A stretch of 64,000 nt of DNA, from NCBI RefSeq assembly GCF_020379485.1, contig NC_063450.1:44978681-45042680 (forward strand), read 5' to 3'. The translations under genes and the position numbers were made by a program. The notes below the pieces were generated by a model, which worked only from the letters and a program-made list of their open reading frames with translations, ran no database searches and was not told where the DNA came from. This DNA comes from Brassica napus. Its lineage: Eukaryota > Streptophyta > Magnoliopsida > Brassicales > Brassicaceae. Numbering within the stretch: position 1 is the first letter of the stretch; each line of letters begins with the position of its first letter. This document shows positions 12,377 through 24,859 of the stretch, piece by piece.

Positions 12377-15300
12377 ATGATGACGACGGCCGAGGGTGAG
12401 TACTCGAAGGCCAAAACATCGGTTTGGTGGGACATAGAGAACTGCGAGGTGCCTAAAGGATGGGACGCGCACGCGATTGCTCAGAACGTGAGTTCTGCTT
12501 TGTTGAATATGAACTACGGTGGTCCTGTCTCAATCTCCGCGTACGGCGACACCAATCTGATCCCTCACGCTGTTCAGCAAGCGCTTTCTTCTACTGGTGT
12601 TGGTCTTAATCACGTCCCTGCAGGTTTCACTTCTCCCCATAGTTCTCTCTTTTATTTTGTCCTATCTTTCTTAAAAGAAGGATCTTTGTTTTTGTTATTG
12701 TTGTTGGTGGTTAGCTGATCTAAGATCTTTATTTTTTAACAGCTATCTTTTTGCTATACAAGGGTAGAAATTGAATTGGGTTTCATCATATTGACTTTGG
12801 AGTTAAATCTTCTTTTGAGAAATAGTTATAAAAACTCAGTCTTTTTGCTTACCTATGTGATTAGTTGTGTTAGCTTCGCTCATAGCGAGTTGATTATGTT
12901 GTTTAGATGATGATCTTAGTTTTGTAACTGTTTAGGTAGCTTTTTTTTTTTTTTTTTTTGTGTCGGAACAGGTAAAAGATTGATCGTTTGTGCTGTTTGG
13001 GTGGTCTTAACAGGAGTGAAAGATGCGAGTGACAAGAAGATACTAGTGGATATGTTGCTGTGGGCTGTAGACAACCCTGCACCAGCCAACTTCATGCTCA
13101 TCTCAGGAGATAGGGACTTCTCCAATGCTCTTCACCAGCTAAGTATGAGGAGGTACACTATTCTCCTGGCTCAGCCTCCACGTGCATCCGCTCCGCTTGT
13201 TGCAGCAGCTAAAAATGTATGGCTCTGGACAAGCCTAGCGTCTGGTGGTCCTCCTCTTACAAGTGTTGAATCCTCTCGACTTGTTAACAACGGGCGCGGT
13301 CTTGTCTCTAATCCTGAAGCGGCGAAAGATCAAGTTTCTGAACAGGCTCAGACCAGCAAACCAACAACTCTCTCAACGTCTGTCGCTGGAGATACCAAGG
13401 ATCACAAAACCAGAGAAAACCATGTTCCGAGAGCAGTACCTCAGGATGAATGCAAAGGAGCTACAGGTGAATCTGTTACTTCTTCTGATAGTCTCAAAAA
13501 TGTTGCTCCGCAACAATCAGATAAAAGACGTACATCTCAGGTAGACTAAAATTTTATCTATAAGTTCAGATCAAAGAAAATTGTTGGTATCTTTCTTCTA
13601 AAGAAATAGAAATTGTATGTTTTTTTCTATGCAGGCCGCGTCTGTACCCAGTCAAAAAACTCAGGCCAGCGTTAAAGCCGAACCAGTACAAGAAGCAAAG
13701 CTCTCGGAACCTGTATTTTGCAGTATTTGCCAGATCAGCTGCGCCACTAAGGATGCATATACAAATCATACCTATGGTAAAAGACACCGGAGCAACTGGG
13801 AGCTCTATAAGGAGGTTCTGGAGAAACAAAATGTTTACTATCATTGTCGTTTGTGCGATGTGACATGTCAGAGACAAGTGGTCTTTGATTCTCATCTCAG
13901 GGGTCAGAAGCATGCTGCCATGCTGAGTCAATCAGAGGCAAGTTCGTAACTATTAGGCTATTCGACAACTTGAGCATTTACAAACATGCCAAAATTTATA
14001 ATTATGTGTGCATATGCTTTAATATTTACTGTTGCTATAGGCACTCAATGATTCCAAGAAGCATCAGGAAAAAGGTGTCAGAGAAAAGGATCAACCAAGA
14101 GAAGCAGTCGCAAAGCCTAAATCATATACTGACTATGTTTGTGGTTGGTGCAATGTGGTGTGCAAGAGTCAATCTGTCTTTGATTCTCATCTAAGCGGCA
14201 AGAAGCACGCTTCCATGCTTAGCCAGTCAAAGGCAAGTTCAGTACTTTTTGCTATTCAAACTTCAGATTAGTAATTCAGAAACACATGTATTTATACATT
14301 GGTAAAATATATGATTGATATGATAACGTTGGAACAGGCACTCATAGATTCTAAGAAGCTTCAAGATAAAGGTGTCGGAGAAATGGATCAACCAAGAGAA
14401 GCAATTACAGAGCCTCAGCTGCAGTCTCAACGTGCTCAAGACAATAGCAAGTGCTTAGAGAAGCATGTTGCCGTGAATCAATCTCAGGCAAGTTTCTAAC
14501 TTATGTATATATGATACTTGGGATTTTATTAAACACACACAAAGTAAGTCTTAACTATGGTAAAAAGAGCAGGCACTCATTGATGCTAGGAAGCTTGAAG
14601 AGAAAGTTGTCCAAGAAAAGGTTCAATCAATAGAAACAATTCTAGAACCTCAGTCGCAGTCTCAAAACCCTCAAGAGAACACCAAGTTCCTTGAGAAGCC
14701 AAACGTAGAGGTCAGAGAGATATGTGGCACCACAAAAAGCAATATAAAAGAAAATAATTCAAGTACCAAAGACTGGGTTGAGACTTCTTTCTTCGGTGAC
14801 CTTTCATGTGATTCTAAAGCACCAGAAGAAGCAAGGTAAATTTTGCCAACTTGGAATTCCTTAATATCTCAAAAATGTATAGTTCTTACCTTTAATAATA
14901 TCCTGTAACTTGTCACAGAGAATGTTTTGATGGCACTGTCAAGCCTGTAAACTTGTCTGGAGGAGCAACTGAGAAGGAAAAGGAGGTGATGGTACCCCAA
15001 GCAATAGCAGCTAGCAATAAAAGTTATGGAAGCCAGGGTTTGTCAACAGTGGTTACTAACAAAAACCATACTACGGTAGTGACAGCACTTCTTGTTTTTT
15101 TTTGAATCAAAATCAAAGCCAATAGACTTTTTTTTTACTCTTGATGCAGCCTGGTTTTGTAGCCAGTGATGGTGCTAAGTCCAGCGTTTCAACCAATCAT
15201 ATTACGAAGGAACCAAATGATTGTCCTGTCTTCTGCCATGTCTGCCAGATCAGCTGCGACAGCAAGGTTGCATTTGAAAATCACATCTATGGGAAAATAC

Positions 15301-16075
15301 ACCAACAGAAGAATGAAGAGAGATTGAAGAAGATATTGAACAATAACCATGCCGCCATGGTCAAGGAGCAAACAGAGGCAAGTTTTATAACTTTACTATT
15401 TGGTTTTCTTTAACGAATTTGGAATCTACTTTTTTTTATTGTCAGTATTGCAAAGCATACCACCCACTTCCCCTTGGGTTTTATTCCCATTTGAAGTATT
15501 AAGTATATACATAATGAAACAAAGAGAAAGAAGCTAAATTAGATTATTGTTGTAGCAGGCACACGTTGATTCAAGGAGAACACGACAAGAAGTTTACCAA
15601 AAAGAATTGGAACATGCACATCAAGAAAATGAAACTACACTTGTGAAGACTAAGGATCATGGGTTCCAAGGTGCACAACAAGTCAAAGAGGAAGTAAAGG
15701 AGATAAACCACATATCTGAGAGCGTCAGAAACGCCATATCGCATGCCTGCCCTGAACTGAATCAAGAGTCTTGTATACCCATAGAATTGAGGTAAGAACC
15801 GTAAATCAGGGGGGGGGGGGGATTGTTTGTGTCTTGAGCACTTTTTGATCACTATGTGCGTTTTTGATGATCACTTGTGTTACAGACTTGAGAGAGTACA
15901 ACTTCCAGCAGACGGGAATGTGACCAAGAAGTTTGAAGATTGGTCCAAGCATAATCCCCTACCAACACCATCGCTATCCGTAAAAGACTGTTGGGACAGA
16001 GAGGCTGCCGAGAGGGAAGATGCTAAGGTTCAACCTGATAACTTTTGGACCAGACTTTGGGGGAAAAAGAGTTAA
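12377..16075 (+). CDS. Gene A: NYN-domain (PIN-like RNase) protein with four matrin-type C2H2 fingers
   Basis: Ten exons: 12377-12623, 13014-13540, 13635-13937, 14041-14232, 14338-14487, 14573-14835, 14919-15075, 15150-15377, 15559-15791 and 15886-16075 (829 aa). Residues 13-140 are a NYN/LabA-MARF1 domain: TSVWWDIENC, SISAYGD, KDASDKKILVDML and LISGDRDFSNAL. Candidate acidic metal ligands D19, D86/D89, D95 and D115/D117 are all present. Fingers of pattern C-x2-C-x12-H-x5-H start at C287, C329, C393 and C642. The C-terminus ends DNFWTRLWGKKS, shared with genes B and C. Introns 3, 4, 5 and 8 have GC donors. Arabidopsis relatives are annotated 'putative endonuclease or glycosyl hydrolase with C2H2-type zinc finger' (At5g61180/At5g61190, from memory). 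An RNA-binding nuclease is a reasonable inference; the substrate is unknown. Confidence 0.85.
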
Positions 16076-16333
16076 AAAAGCCTTGCTGAATAATTGTCTG
16101 ATTTAAAACTGTAGTTTATGGTCAACTATTAACTTATATCTATGTTTAGTTGGTGTGTTCTAATGAGACTGAGAGAAAACAACGTTAAGCAATGATTTGA
16201 AACAAAAATTAAACATATCCAGTTGTAATTTGTAAAGCTCTTCACTCCTTTCTCCTAAAGTCGAGTAGTTTTTATATACTTTTTCTTCTGTTTTCTCTTT
16301 CTCGTCTTTGCTTTGGAAAGCAAAAGCTTACTT
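16076..16333. other. 3' flank of gene A, start of the duplicated flank
   Basis: This 3' UTR and flank (from TGCTGAATAATTGTCTG onward) is repeated after gene B at 24866 and, interrupted by insertions, on both sides of the C-D interval (31630-31645 and 38142-38740). It serves as the reference empty sequence for those insertions. Confidence 0.7.
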
Positions 16334-17551
16334 TTTTTTTTTTTCCCAAATTGAAATTCATTCATAATCGAATTACCGGTATTCATACAGAAGCTGGCGG
16401 CAAAACGAAATAGCCCCAGAACCAAAAGCCCATAAGAAGCGGCAGCTAGAACCCACACTGGGGCGACTAAAACCCACACTCGGGTGACTTAAAAACAAAC
16501 ACAAACCATAAAAACTAAATCAACACCAGCACCAAAAGCACGTAATCATCCACGCAAAAGCCACATCAGATCACTTAGCAGCTTTTAAAACAGAGTAAAT
16601 GTCAATGGTCGGGAAGTACCGCTGCTGCCTATAGCCCGCCACCCGGTACCCTCCACTTCTGCACCCAAACCACACTTATCGCTGCTGCCTCGCCCGCCAA
16701 ACGATAAGACCAAAACCCGGAGACTTCAAACCTCAACAAGGGGAACCGCTGCTCGGTCCACGCGCCTTGGATACATACACGCTCTACAATCAAATAAAGA
16801 AGCTCGCCCAAACACCAAGAAGATGAAGCCTTGCCAAGAATCTCTCCAACACTCACGGGAAAGAAACCAAACGACAAGCAACCAAATGACACATAACCCC
16901 TAGAACAAATACTGCTAAGTCACAACCAACAAGACGCTTACACCCATGGCCTATAACGATTAAGACTCACACACCTAACAGTACAAGAGCCCAATCAAAA
17001 CGGTAATTACCATAGCTGGGGATGCAAAAGACGGGACAGAAACAACCGCTGCAAGGACAAGACCCCCAATTCCCGCTCATCCACTCCACCACAAAGACCC
17101 AGCTTTGAATAAGAAACGATGACAATAACACTGGACGAGTCCGTCATGAACCTCGCGCATCACCTAAACATAGAGAGCACCGCAAAAGTCTGAAGGAGAA
17201 AACCAGATCTGTCGGTGAGACTACCCAAAAGCCGACTCCCTTGCTCTACCAAGCTCACACCAACTCGTCGGAACACCAGAAAGCTCAACCCACCGGTGAA
17301 GCTAGTTCTCCACGGAGCAGAACCCGACACTTACCGGCGTTGAAACACCCAGAATCCCAGAACATATCGAAAATGGATCTTGTTAGAACCAGGAAGCAAT
17401 GATAAAACTAGATCTAAGAGAAAAGACAGTCTCCGACGCCGGAGAGACCAACGCCGGAGCAAAGCATGAAGAACACCTTCTGAAACTTTGGGAGAAAAGA
17501 GAGAGAAGAGAGAGAAGAGAGAGATGCTCTCGTTGTCAATTGATTTCTTAT
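16334..17551 (-). mobile_element. Poly(A) non-LTR retroposon (LINE- or Sadhu-like) with 18-bp target duplication
   Basis: The 1.2-kb insertion is flanked by GAAAGCAAAAGCTTACTT at 16316-16333 and again at 17552-17569. It begins with a poly(T) run, so its 3' poly(A) tail lies on the minus strand. It interrupts the duplicated gene 3' flank; the uninterrupted paralogous site lies at about 38620-38660, where the target motif occurs once followed by the same GTACAA. Minus-strand reading frames are open for 60-90 codons but show no reverse transcriptase motif, so the copy is 5'-truncated or non-autonomous. Confidence 0.85.
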
Positions 17552-17713
17552 GAAAGCAAAAGCTTACTTGTACAACAGATTTTTAAAGTAGCATTACTAA
17601 TAATTTTAAATACATTTTATTTTTAAAAAATATTTGACTTACATTTGAACATTATTATTTTTTTGTCCTAATTGTATCTACGTGGAGAAAATAAAATAAC
17701 AAATATAATTATA

Positions 17714-19632
17714 CTAGGTGATTTTCTCGTGCTCATGAACTGATATAAATATTTCTAAAGTAAATGTACTATAATAATTAATTGCTATTTACTTTTAATT
17801 TTAAATTAATTTATAATTTGTATGCATTATTTAGATTAATAATATTATATTACTTTAACTATACATATGATTTTATATATGCTATATATAATTGGTTTGT
17901 TATTTTTACGGTTGATTTAGTTATCATTTGGGTAAATTGGACTACATCTATGAATTCAATTGTAATATGTTTTATTATATATATTAAAATTTTGATTAAT
18001 TTCTTATTTGCATTTAGGTGGTTGTTGTCTTAGATATGTAAATATATTTTGTGAAGATTATGTATAACTTAAGATATATTGTGTTTAAAATGAAATAAAA
18101 AATAAACTAAAGTGTCTGATTCTAAACTACACAAATTAATATAACGATAATATTTTGAAGTCTCATGCATGTATATAAATTTTACAAAAGAACTAAATTG
18201 TAACAGCTGACTAATATTTTATTTTCATTTTTAATATGTTTTGAGTTATCCTATAATTTATATTTATAAGAAAATTACAATTCTTATAAAATTATATATT
18301 CTTATCGTAGCTAAATCTATGATTTTAGATATAAGTTGGATTAGTTGAGTCACTCGTGTTGTGAATATATTGAGTTACATATATTCTTTCAAATTCAAAA
18401 TGAAATATAATTATTTTTTATTATAATTAAGTCAAATCAAATCAATTTTATTTGTGCATGTATTTTCATAATATTTATCAAATTATGTGTTGATATTTTT
18501 TTAAATATTAGAAAATAGAGTGATCATCAATAGGAAGTTATATGCATAAGTAGCAATATATTTTTGGAATCTCATGAACACATATCAATATTTACAATAA
18601 TTAAAATATTTTATAAATTCTAAATAACTTTATGCCTTTGATTTATTGAATGGAAACTGAAATTTATTTTAAATAATCTTAAAAATGAGAATTTATATTT
18701 GCTTTTGGTATTTTGATTATGGTTCTATTAAGTTCCACAAACATAAAAACATAAAAGTTAAAAGCAAATTCAATATTAAGAAACAAATAATTTTAATAAT
18801 GATAAAATACAATATATCTACCTTATTAAACTATTTTGTAACTATTTGATCAAAGGATGTTATTTTTTTAAAAAAAATATATATATTTTTAATATCTCTT
18901 AAAAATAAGCAGTATCAAAATTATGATTGTATTTGAAAATAATATTATATAAGTAAAATATAATTTATCGATATTTATTTGCTGTAATTGAAAGATATTA
19001 TAGTCAGCTAAATATATGAAAAATAAATATAACATTTCAATAATACTAATTATAAACTATTTTTAGTCAATTAAACATATATCAGTTTATAATTACTTTA
19101 TGCAATCATCTAAGAACATAGATAGATATATAAAAATATTTCTATTTTACTTTGAATTTTTTGTATTGTTTAAAATTATGTTTTAAAAGAAGTAATATTT
19201 TTTTTTATAAAATCAAGATTATATGTGGAAATTGTTTTTAATGAAATCACATTATATAAAATTTATATTTTTCATCTAAGAAAATATAGATATAAAGAAA
19301 GTATTTTATTACTTCAAAAGTATATTTTATATTATTTAAAAGTATTTTTTTAATGTAATATTACTATTTTGTGAACTTTTCCTTTTTATGAAATGATATT
19401 ATATATACATATAGTTTCGTTTTTCATTTTTTTTTAACTTTATAAAAATATTCCTTTTTATTATATGTATATATTTTTTGGAAAATTTTAAAAAGGAAAC
19501 GATAAATAATAGTATTTTAAATGTAATATTCTAAATTTATTAAGGGTATCAGTGTAATCAACTATCTTGAGGGTTAAAGTGAGAGCAATACATAAGAAAC
19601 TTACTTCTCAAATAATATTAATATTACTAATG
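17714..19632 (-). mobile_element. Possible degraded Helitron
   Basis: At 17713-17720 the plus strand reads A|CTAGGTG, followed by a weak hairpin (TCGTG...CATGA). This resembles a Helitron 3' end in minus orientation. The far end near 19600-19632 reads, on the minus strand, AATATTATTTGAGAAGTAAG, as I recall from Brassicaceae Helitron 5' ends. The interior is AT-rich (over 75% by eye) with no gene. A short direct duplication (TAGGGCACACTTACAAATA) occurs just outside, at about 19683 and 19710. The boundaries are uncertain. Confidence 0.4.
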
Positions 19633-20040
19633 TTAAATTGGTAAAAATTATTTTATTCATATTTTGTTAGTTTTATATTTGTAGGGCACACTTACAAATA
19701 ATTATTCGTAGGGCACACTTACAAATAGTTTATAGCAAAATGAAAAACATAATCGCAATCATAATACAAATTCAATGGAAGATTAATCAATTTTGTAATT
19801 GATACTATTATTATTCTTATTCTCCTCGGGTGCGCATGTTTCTTAACAAAAAGATACTGCTATTTTCTGAAAAGCACAAGAAAACCACAAAATATCAGAT
19901 TTTACTTGCGTTGATCTTCCAGATCTGTAAAAAGTCCAATCCATACTACACTTGGTTAAACCATGATTAACTGTCTGGTTAGCACGTAACGTAGAGACAT
20001 GCGTCCATATATTTACTAGGCCTACCTTTTACAGATCCAG

Positions 20041-20130
20041 TTTCCAAAGTTACTGAGACAGTGTATATCATTGTCTGATTGGCGCCTTTTTAATTTGCCG
20101 ACGTGGCTTAAAAATTAAACGTTGATAAAA
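20041..20130 (+). promoter_or_regulatory. Conserved upstream block of gene B
   Basis: This is the counterpart of 12015-12110 before gene A: TCTGATTGGCGCC, then GACGTGGCTTAAAAA and AAACGTTGATAA. Its preservation amid diverged surroundings suggests the core promoter elements were duplicated with the gene. Confidence 0.5.
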
Positions 20131-20400
20131 AAATATAAAAAGGAGTAGAAAACACACTAGTATTCAAAAAGTAGGTATCGTAGTACAAAGGAAAATAAAT
20201 GAAAAAGACGACTCCGAGAAAAGAAAAGCCAAAGGTTTCTTCGTCGAGATGGTAAAGCTAATAAGATGGAACCTTCTCCATTATTGTTAGCTTACCTTAC
20301 TATCTCCGACCACATTTAGAGAGAGAGACAAAGTTGATTTTGTGTTTATTCTTGCTTCATCTTCAAACTCAACTGTGATTTCTCTCTATATTCTCCGGCG

Positions 20401-23400
20401 ATGATGACGACGGCGGAGGGTGAGTACTCGAAGGCCAAAACATCGGTTTGGTGGGACATAGAGAACTGCGAGGTGCCTAAAGGATGGGACGCGCACTCGA
20501 TTGCTCAGAACGTGAGTTCTGCTTTGTTGAATATGAACTACGGTGGCCCTGTCTCAATCTCCGCGTACGGAGACACCAATCTGATCCCAAAACCTGTTCA
20601 GCAAGCCTTGTCTTCTACTGGTGTTGGTCTTAATCATGTTCCTGCAGGTTTTACTTCTCCCTTTTATTTGTCAATCTTTCTTAAAAAGTGGGATCTTTAG
20701 TTTGATCATTGTTTGTTAGTGATAATTGTTAATGATAATCCAGGATCTCTATTTTTACAGCGATCTTTGCTAGAAACTGAATTGGGGTTTTATCATATTG
20801 ACTTTGGAGTCAATCTTTTTTTTTTCTTTCTTTTGGAGTTTATCTATGTGATAAAAGTTGTGTTAGCTTCGTTCACAGTTTTGTTTGATCTTATGAGTGT
20901 TTTTTTTTTTTGAGTTTTTGTTGCTTAGATAGATGATGATCTTAGTTTTTTTTTTTAACTGTGATCACATCTCATTGTTTTTAGTGTCGAACATGAAAGA
21001 TTTAACTTGTGCTGTTTTGGTGGTGTCTTAATAACAGGAGTGAAAGATGCGAGCGACAAGAAGATACTAGTGGACATGTTACTGTGGGCTGTAGACAACC
21101 CTTCACCAGCCAACTTCATGCTCATCTCCGGCGATAGGGACTTCTCCAATGCTCTCCACCAGCTAAGCATGAGGAGGTACACTATTCTCCTCGCTCAGCC
21201 TCCACGTGCCTCGCCTCCGCTTATTGCTGCTGCCAAATACGTATGGCTCTGGACATGCCTAGCCTCGGGAGGTCCTCCTCTTACGAGTGGTGAATCTTCT
21301 CGACTGGTCGACAGTGGTCGCTCTCTTGTCTCTAACTATGAAGAGGCGAAAGGTCCAGTTTCTGAACAAAGTCAGTCAAACAAACCAACTGATTCAACTC
21401 CTGACGCTCGAAGAAATATGCTTCAGAATGGCAGAAGAGCCGCATGTGAATCTGTTGCTTCTTGTGGTGGCTTTGAAGCGCACCACTCAGATATAAGAAA
21501 TACATCACAGGTAAACTTGTATCGTTTTGTGGGCTACTTACTTGTTGGTAGATCTATTCTTGAATATGGTTTTGTCCAGAAAGAATATAATAACAAACTG
21601 TATGATCGATATCTTTTATGCAGGCTGCATTTGTAGTCAGCAACACAGCTCAGGCCAACGTTTCAGCCAAACCCATACTTGAAGCATCGTTTGTAGCCAG
21701 TCACAAAGCTCAGGCTGATCTTTCCGCCAAACCCATACATGAAGCAGCGTTTGTAGCCAGTCAAAAAGCTCAGGCTAACGTTTCGGCTAAACCCATACAT
21801 GAACCAGCGTTTATGGCCAGCCACAAAGCTCAAGCCAACGTTTCAGCCAAGCCCATATATGAACCAGCGTTTGTGGCCAGTAACAAAGCTCAGGCCAACG
21901 TTTCAGCTAAACCCATACATGAACCAGCGTTTATGGCCAGCCACAAAGCTCAAGCCAACGTTTCAGCCAAGCCCATACATGAAGCAGCGTTTGTGGCCAG
22001 CCACAAAGCTCAGGCCAACGTTTCAGCCAAGCCCATACATGAAGCAGCGTTTGTGGCCAGTCACAAAGCTCAGACAAACGTTTCAGCCAAGCCCATACAT
22101 GAACCAGCGTTTGTGGCTAGTCAAAAAGCTCAGACTAACTTTTCAGCCAAGCCCATACATGAAGCAGCGTTTGTGGCTAGTCAAAAAGCTCAGGCCAACG
22201 TTTCAGCCAAACCCATACATGAACCAGCGTTTGTGGCCAGCCACAAAGCTCAGGCCAACGTTTCAGCCAAGCCCATACATGAAGCAGCGTTTGTGGCCAG
22301 TCACAAAGCTCAGGCCAACGTTTCAGCCAAGCCCATACATGAAGCAGCGTTTGTGGCTAGTCAAAAAGCTCAGGCCAACGTTTCAGCTAAACCCATACAT
22401 GAACCAGCGTTTATGGCCAGCCACAAAGCTCAAGCCAAAGTTTCAGCTAAACCCATACGTGAAGCAGCGTTTGTAGCCAGTCAAAAAGCTCAAGCCACCG
22501 TTTCACCCAAACCCATACAGGAAGCAGCGCTTGTGGAACCTGTGTTGTGCAATGTTTGCCAGATCAGCTGCGCCAATAAAGATGCATATACCAGTCACAC
22601 CTATGGTAAAAGACATCGAAAGAACTTGGAGCTGCAAACTGGTAAGTCCGAAAACATGTCGCGTGGGGAGAAACAGAAGAATAGGAAGAAGAACGCGAGT
22701 GAAGGTAGGACTAAACCAAAAGGGCATTATTCTTGTCGTTTGTGCAATGTGGTATGCCAGAGTCAAGTTGCCTTTGAGTCTCATCTGAAGGGTCAGAAGC
22801 ATGCTACCATGCTGAGTCAATCAGAGGCAAGTTTCTAACTTTGCTGTTTGAGAACTTACAAATTTGCAAGTTTTTACAGTTTACTAAGCATATGCACGTT
22901 GATTCAGGCGTTCACTAATTCTAAGAAGCTTCAAGAGAAAGGTGTCTGTGAAAAAGTTCAACCAAGAGAAGCAGTTGCAGAGCCTAAACCAAAGGGACTC
23001 ATTGATTCTAACAAGCTTCAAGAGAAAAGCGTCGGAGAAATGGATCAACCAAGAGAAGCAATTGTAGAGCCTCAGCTGCAGTCTCAAATTGCTCAAGAGA
23101 ATAGCAAGTGCTTTGAGAAGCATGTTGCCATGGTGAATCAATCAGAGGCACGTTTTCTATCTTTTAAACATACTAAGAGCAAGTCTTAACAATGGTAAAA
23201 AGAGGAGTAAAGTCTTATATATATATATGTGTGTTTGGATCAGGCACTCGTTGATTCTAGGAAGCATGAAGAGAAAGTTGTCCGAGAAAAGGTTCAACCA
23301 ATGGTAACAGTTGCAGAGCCTCAGTCGCAGTCTCAAGAGAACACCAAGTTCTGTATGAAGCCCAACGAAGAGTACAGAGAGATATATGGCGAATCAAAAA

Positions 23401-24859
23401 GCAGTGTTAAAGAAAATTGTTCAAGTACTAAAGACTGGGTAGAGACTGTCTTCTTCGGTGATTTTGGAGTATCAGTGAAAGCAAGGTAAATTTTGCCAGC
23501 TTGGACTTGTTTAGTATGTCAATAATGTTTAATCCTATATCTTTAATAATATTCTGTAATTTGTACCACAGAGAATGTTTTGATGGCATTGCCAAGCCAG
23601 TAAACCTGTCTGGAGTGCAGGAAAAGGAGGTGATGGTACCACAGGGTTTATCAACAGTGGTTTGTGATATTAAACCTCATTGGACGAACAAAAACCATAC
23701 TACGGTAGTGACAGCACTTCTTGTTGTACCTCTTTGCTTTTTTGGATCAAAATCAAACCCATTGAACATTTTTTTTTTTAAATCTTGATGCAGCCTGGTT
23801 TTGTAGCCAGTGATGGTGCTAGGTCCAGCGTTTCAACCAAACATATAACGAAGGAAACAAATGTTTGGCCTGTCTTCTGCCATGTCTGCCAGATCAGCTG
23901 CGAGAGCCAGGTTGCATATGCAAATCACATCTGTGGGAAAATACACCAACAGAAGAGGGAGAGGATGTCCGAGAGAGACGCCATGCTTTCTAAGGAGAAT
24001 GCAGAGAGATTGAAGAAGGTATTGAGCAAAAGCCAAACCGCCTTTGCTTCTCAGAACCATGCTGCCGTGGTCAAGGAGCAAACAGAGGCAAGTTTTATAT
24101 AACTTCACTATTTTGTTTTTCTTTCACCAATTTGGAATCTGCTTTTTTTTTTAATGTCGGTATTGTAAAGCATACACACGTCTCCTTAGGTTTTATACTT
24201 TTATTCCCATTTGAAGTATGAAGTTATGATATAGTATCTTTCTACTAAGGCTAAGTAGCAGTATGTACATAGTGAGACAAAGAGAAAGAAGCTAAACTAG
24301 ATTATTGTTGCAGCAGGCACACGTTGATTCACGGAGAACTCGACAAGAATTGGAACAGGCACTCATTGTCGACTCAAGGAAAATCCGAGAAGAAGGCGGT
24401 CGAGAAAAAGAAACAACACTTGTGAAGACTAAGGACCATGTGTTTCAAGGAGCACAAGAAGACAAAGAGGAAGTAAAGGAGATAAGCCACATATCTGAGA
24501 GCATCACAAATGCCATGTTGCATGCCTTAACTGAACTGAATCAAGAGTCTTGTATACCCAAAGAATTGAGGTAAGAACCGTTAATCAGGGAGGGTTTGTG
24601 TCTTGAGCACTTTTTGATCAGTATGTGCTTTTCTAATGATCACTTGGGTTACAGACTTGAGAGAGTACAACTTCCAGCAGACAGGAATGTGACCAAGAAG
24701 TTTGAAGATGGGTCCAAGCATAGGCCCCTACCAACACCATCGCAACCCGTAAAGGACTTTGCAGGACTTAAGGAGCATCCCGGAGAGGCTGCCAAGAGGG
24801 AAGAGGCTAAGGTCCAACCTGATAACTTTTGGACCAGACTTTGGGGGAAAAAGAGTTAA
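20401..24859 (+). CDS. Gene B: NYN-domain protein with 15 x 20-aa repeats and three matrin-type C2H2 fingers
   Basis: Nine exons: 20401-20647, 21038-21510, 21624-22826, 22908-23147, 23244-23485, 23572-23704, 23794-24087, 24317-24570 and 24655-24859 (1096 aa). The NYN domain is nearly identical to gene A (TSVWWDIENC, AYGDTNLIP, LISGDRDFSNAL). Residues 241-540 are 15 copies of a 20-residue unit, consensus AAFVASHKAQANVSAKPIHE. Fingers start at C549, C611 and C875. Compared with gene A, exon 4 fuses the start of A's exon 4 to most of A's exon 5, so one finger and one intron are missing. The C-terminus is DNFWTRLWGKKS. Introns 3, 4 and 7 have GC donors. Likely a nuclease with RNA-binding fingers by family; the repeat's role is unknown. 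Confidence 0.85.
21624..22523 (+). repeat. In-frame coding minisatellite, 15 x 60 bp
   Basis: Fifteen consecutive 60-bp units lie in exon 3 of gene B with no length change. Units differ by a few substitutions, mostly A/P at position 1, V/M at 4, H/Q/N at 7 and occasional changes such as TNF or AKV. The first two and the last two units are the most diverged. The unit is rich in Ala, Val, Ser and Lys with HE/PAF junctions and has no cysteine, so it is not itself a zinc finger. Confidence 0.97.

Noticed and set aside
17782..18033. Hydrophobic 83-codon frame in the A-B intergenic region
   Set aside because: It is composed of Phe/Ile/Leu/Tyr from AT-rich sequence, with no domain or gene structure.
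21799..22476. A 225-codon frame through the gene B minisatellite in another phase (MNQRLWPATKL...)
   Set aside because: It exists only because a 60-bp repeat without stops in one frame tends to be open in others; it has no start context or splice links, and its ends coincide with the array.
21624..22523. CRISPR-like or centromeric satellite explanation for the regular 60-bp repeat
   Set aside because: The repeat has no spacers, is in frame in an exon, ends exactly at a zinc finger and has a single-copy counterpart in gene A.
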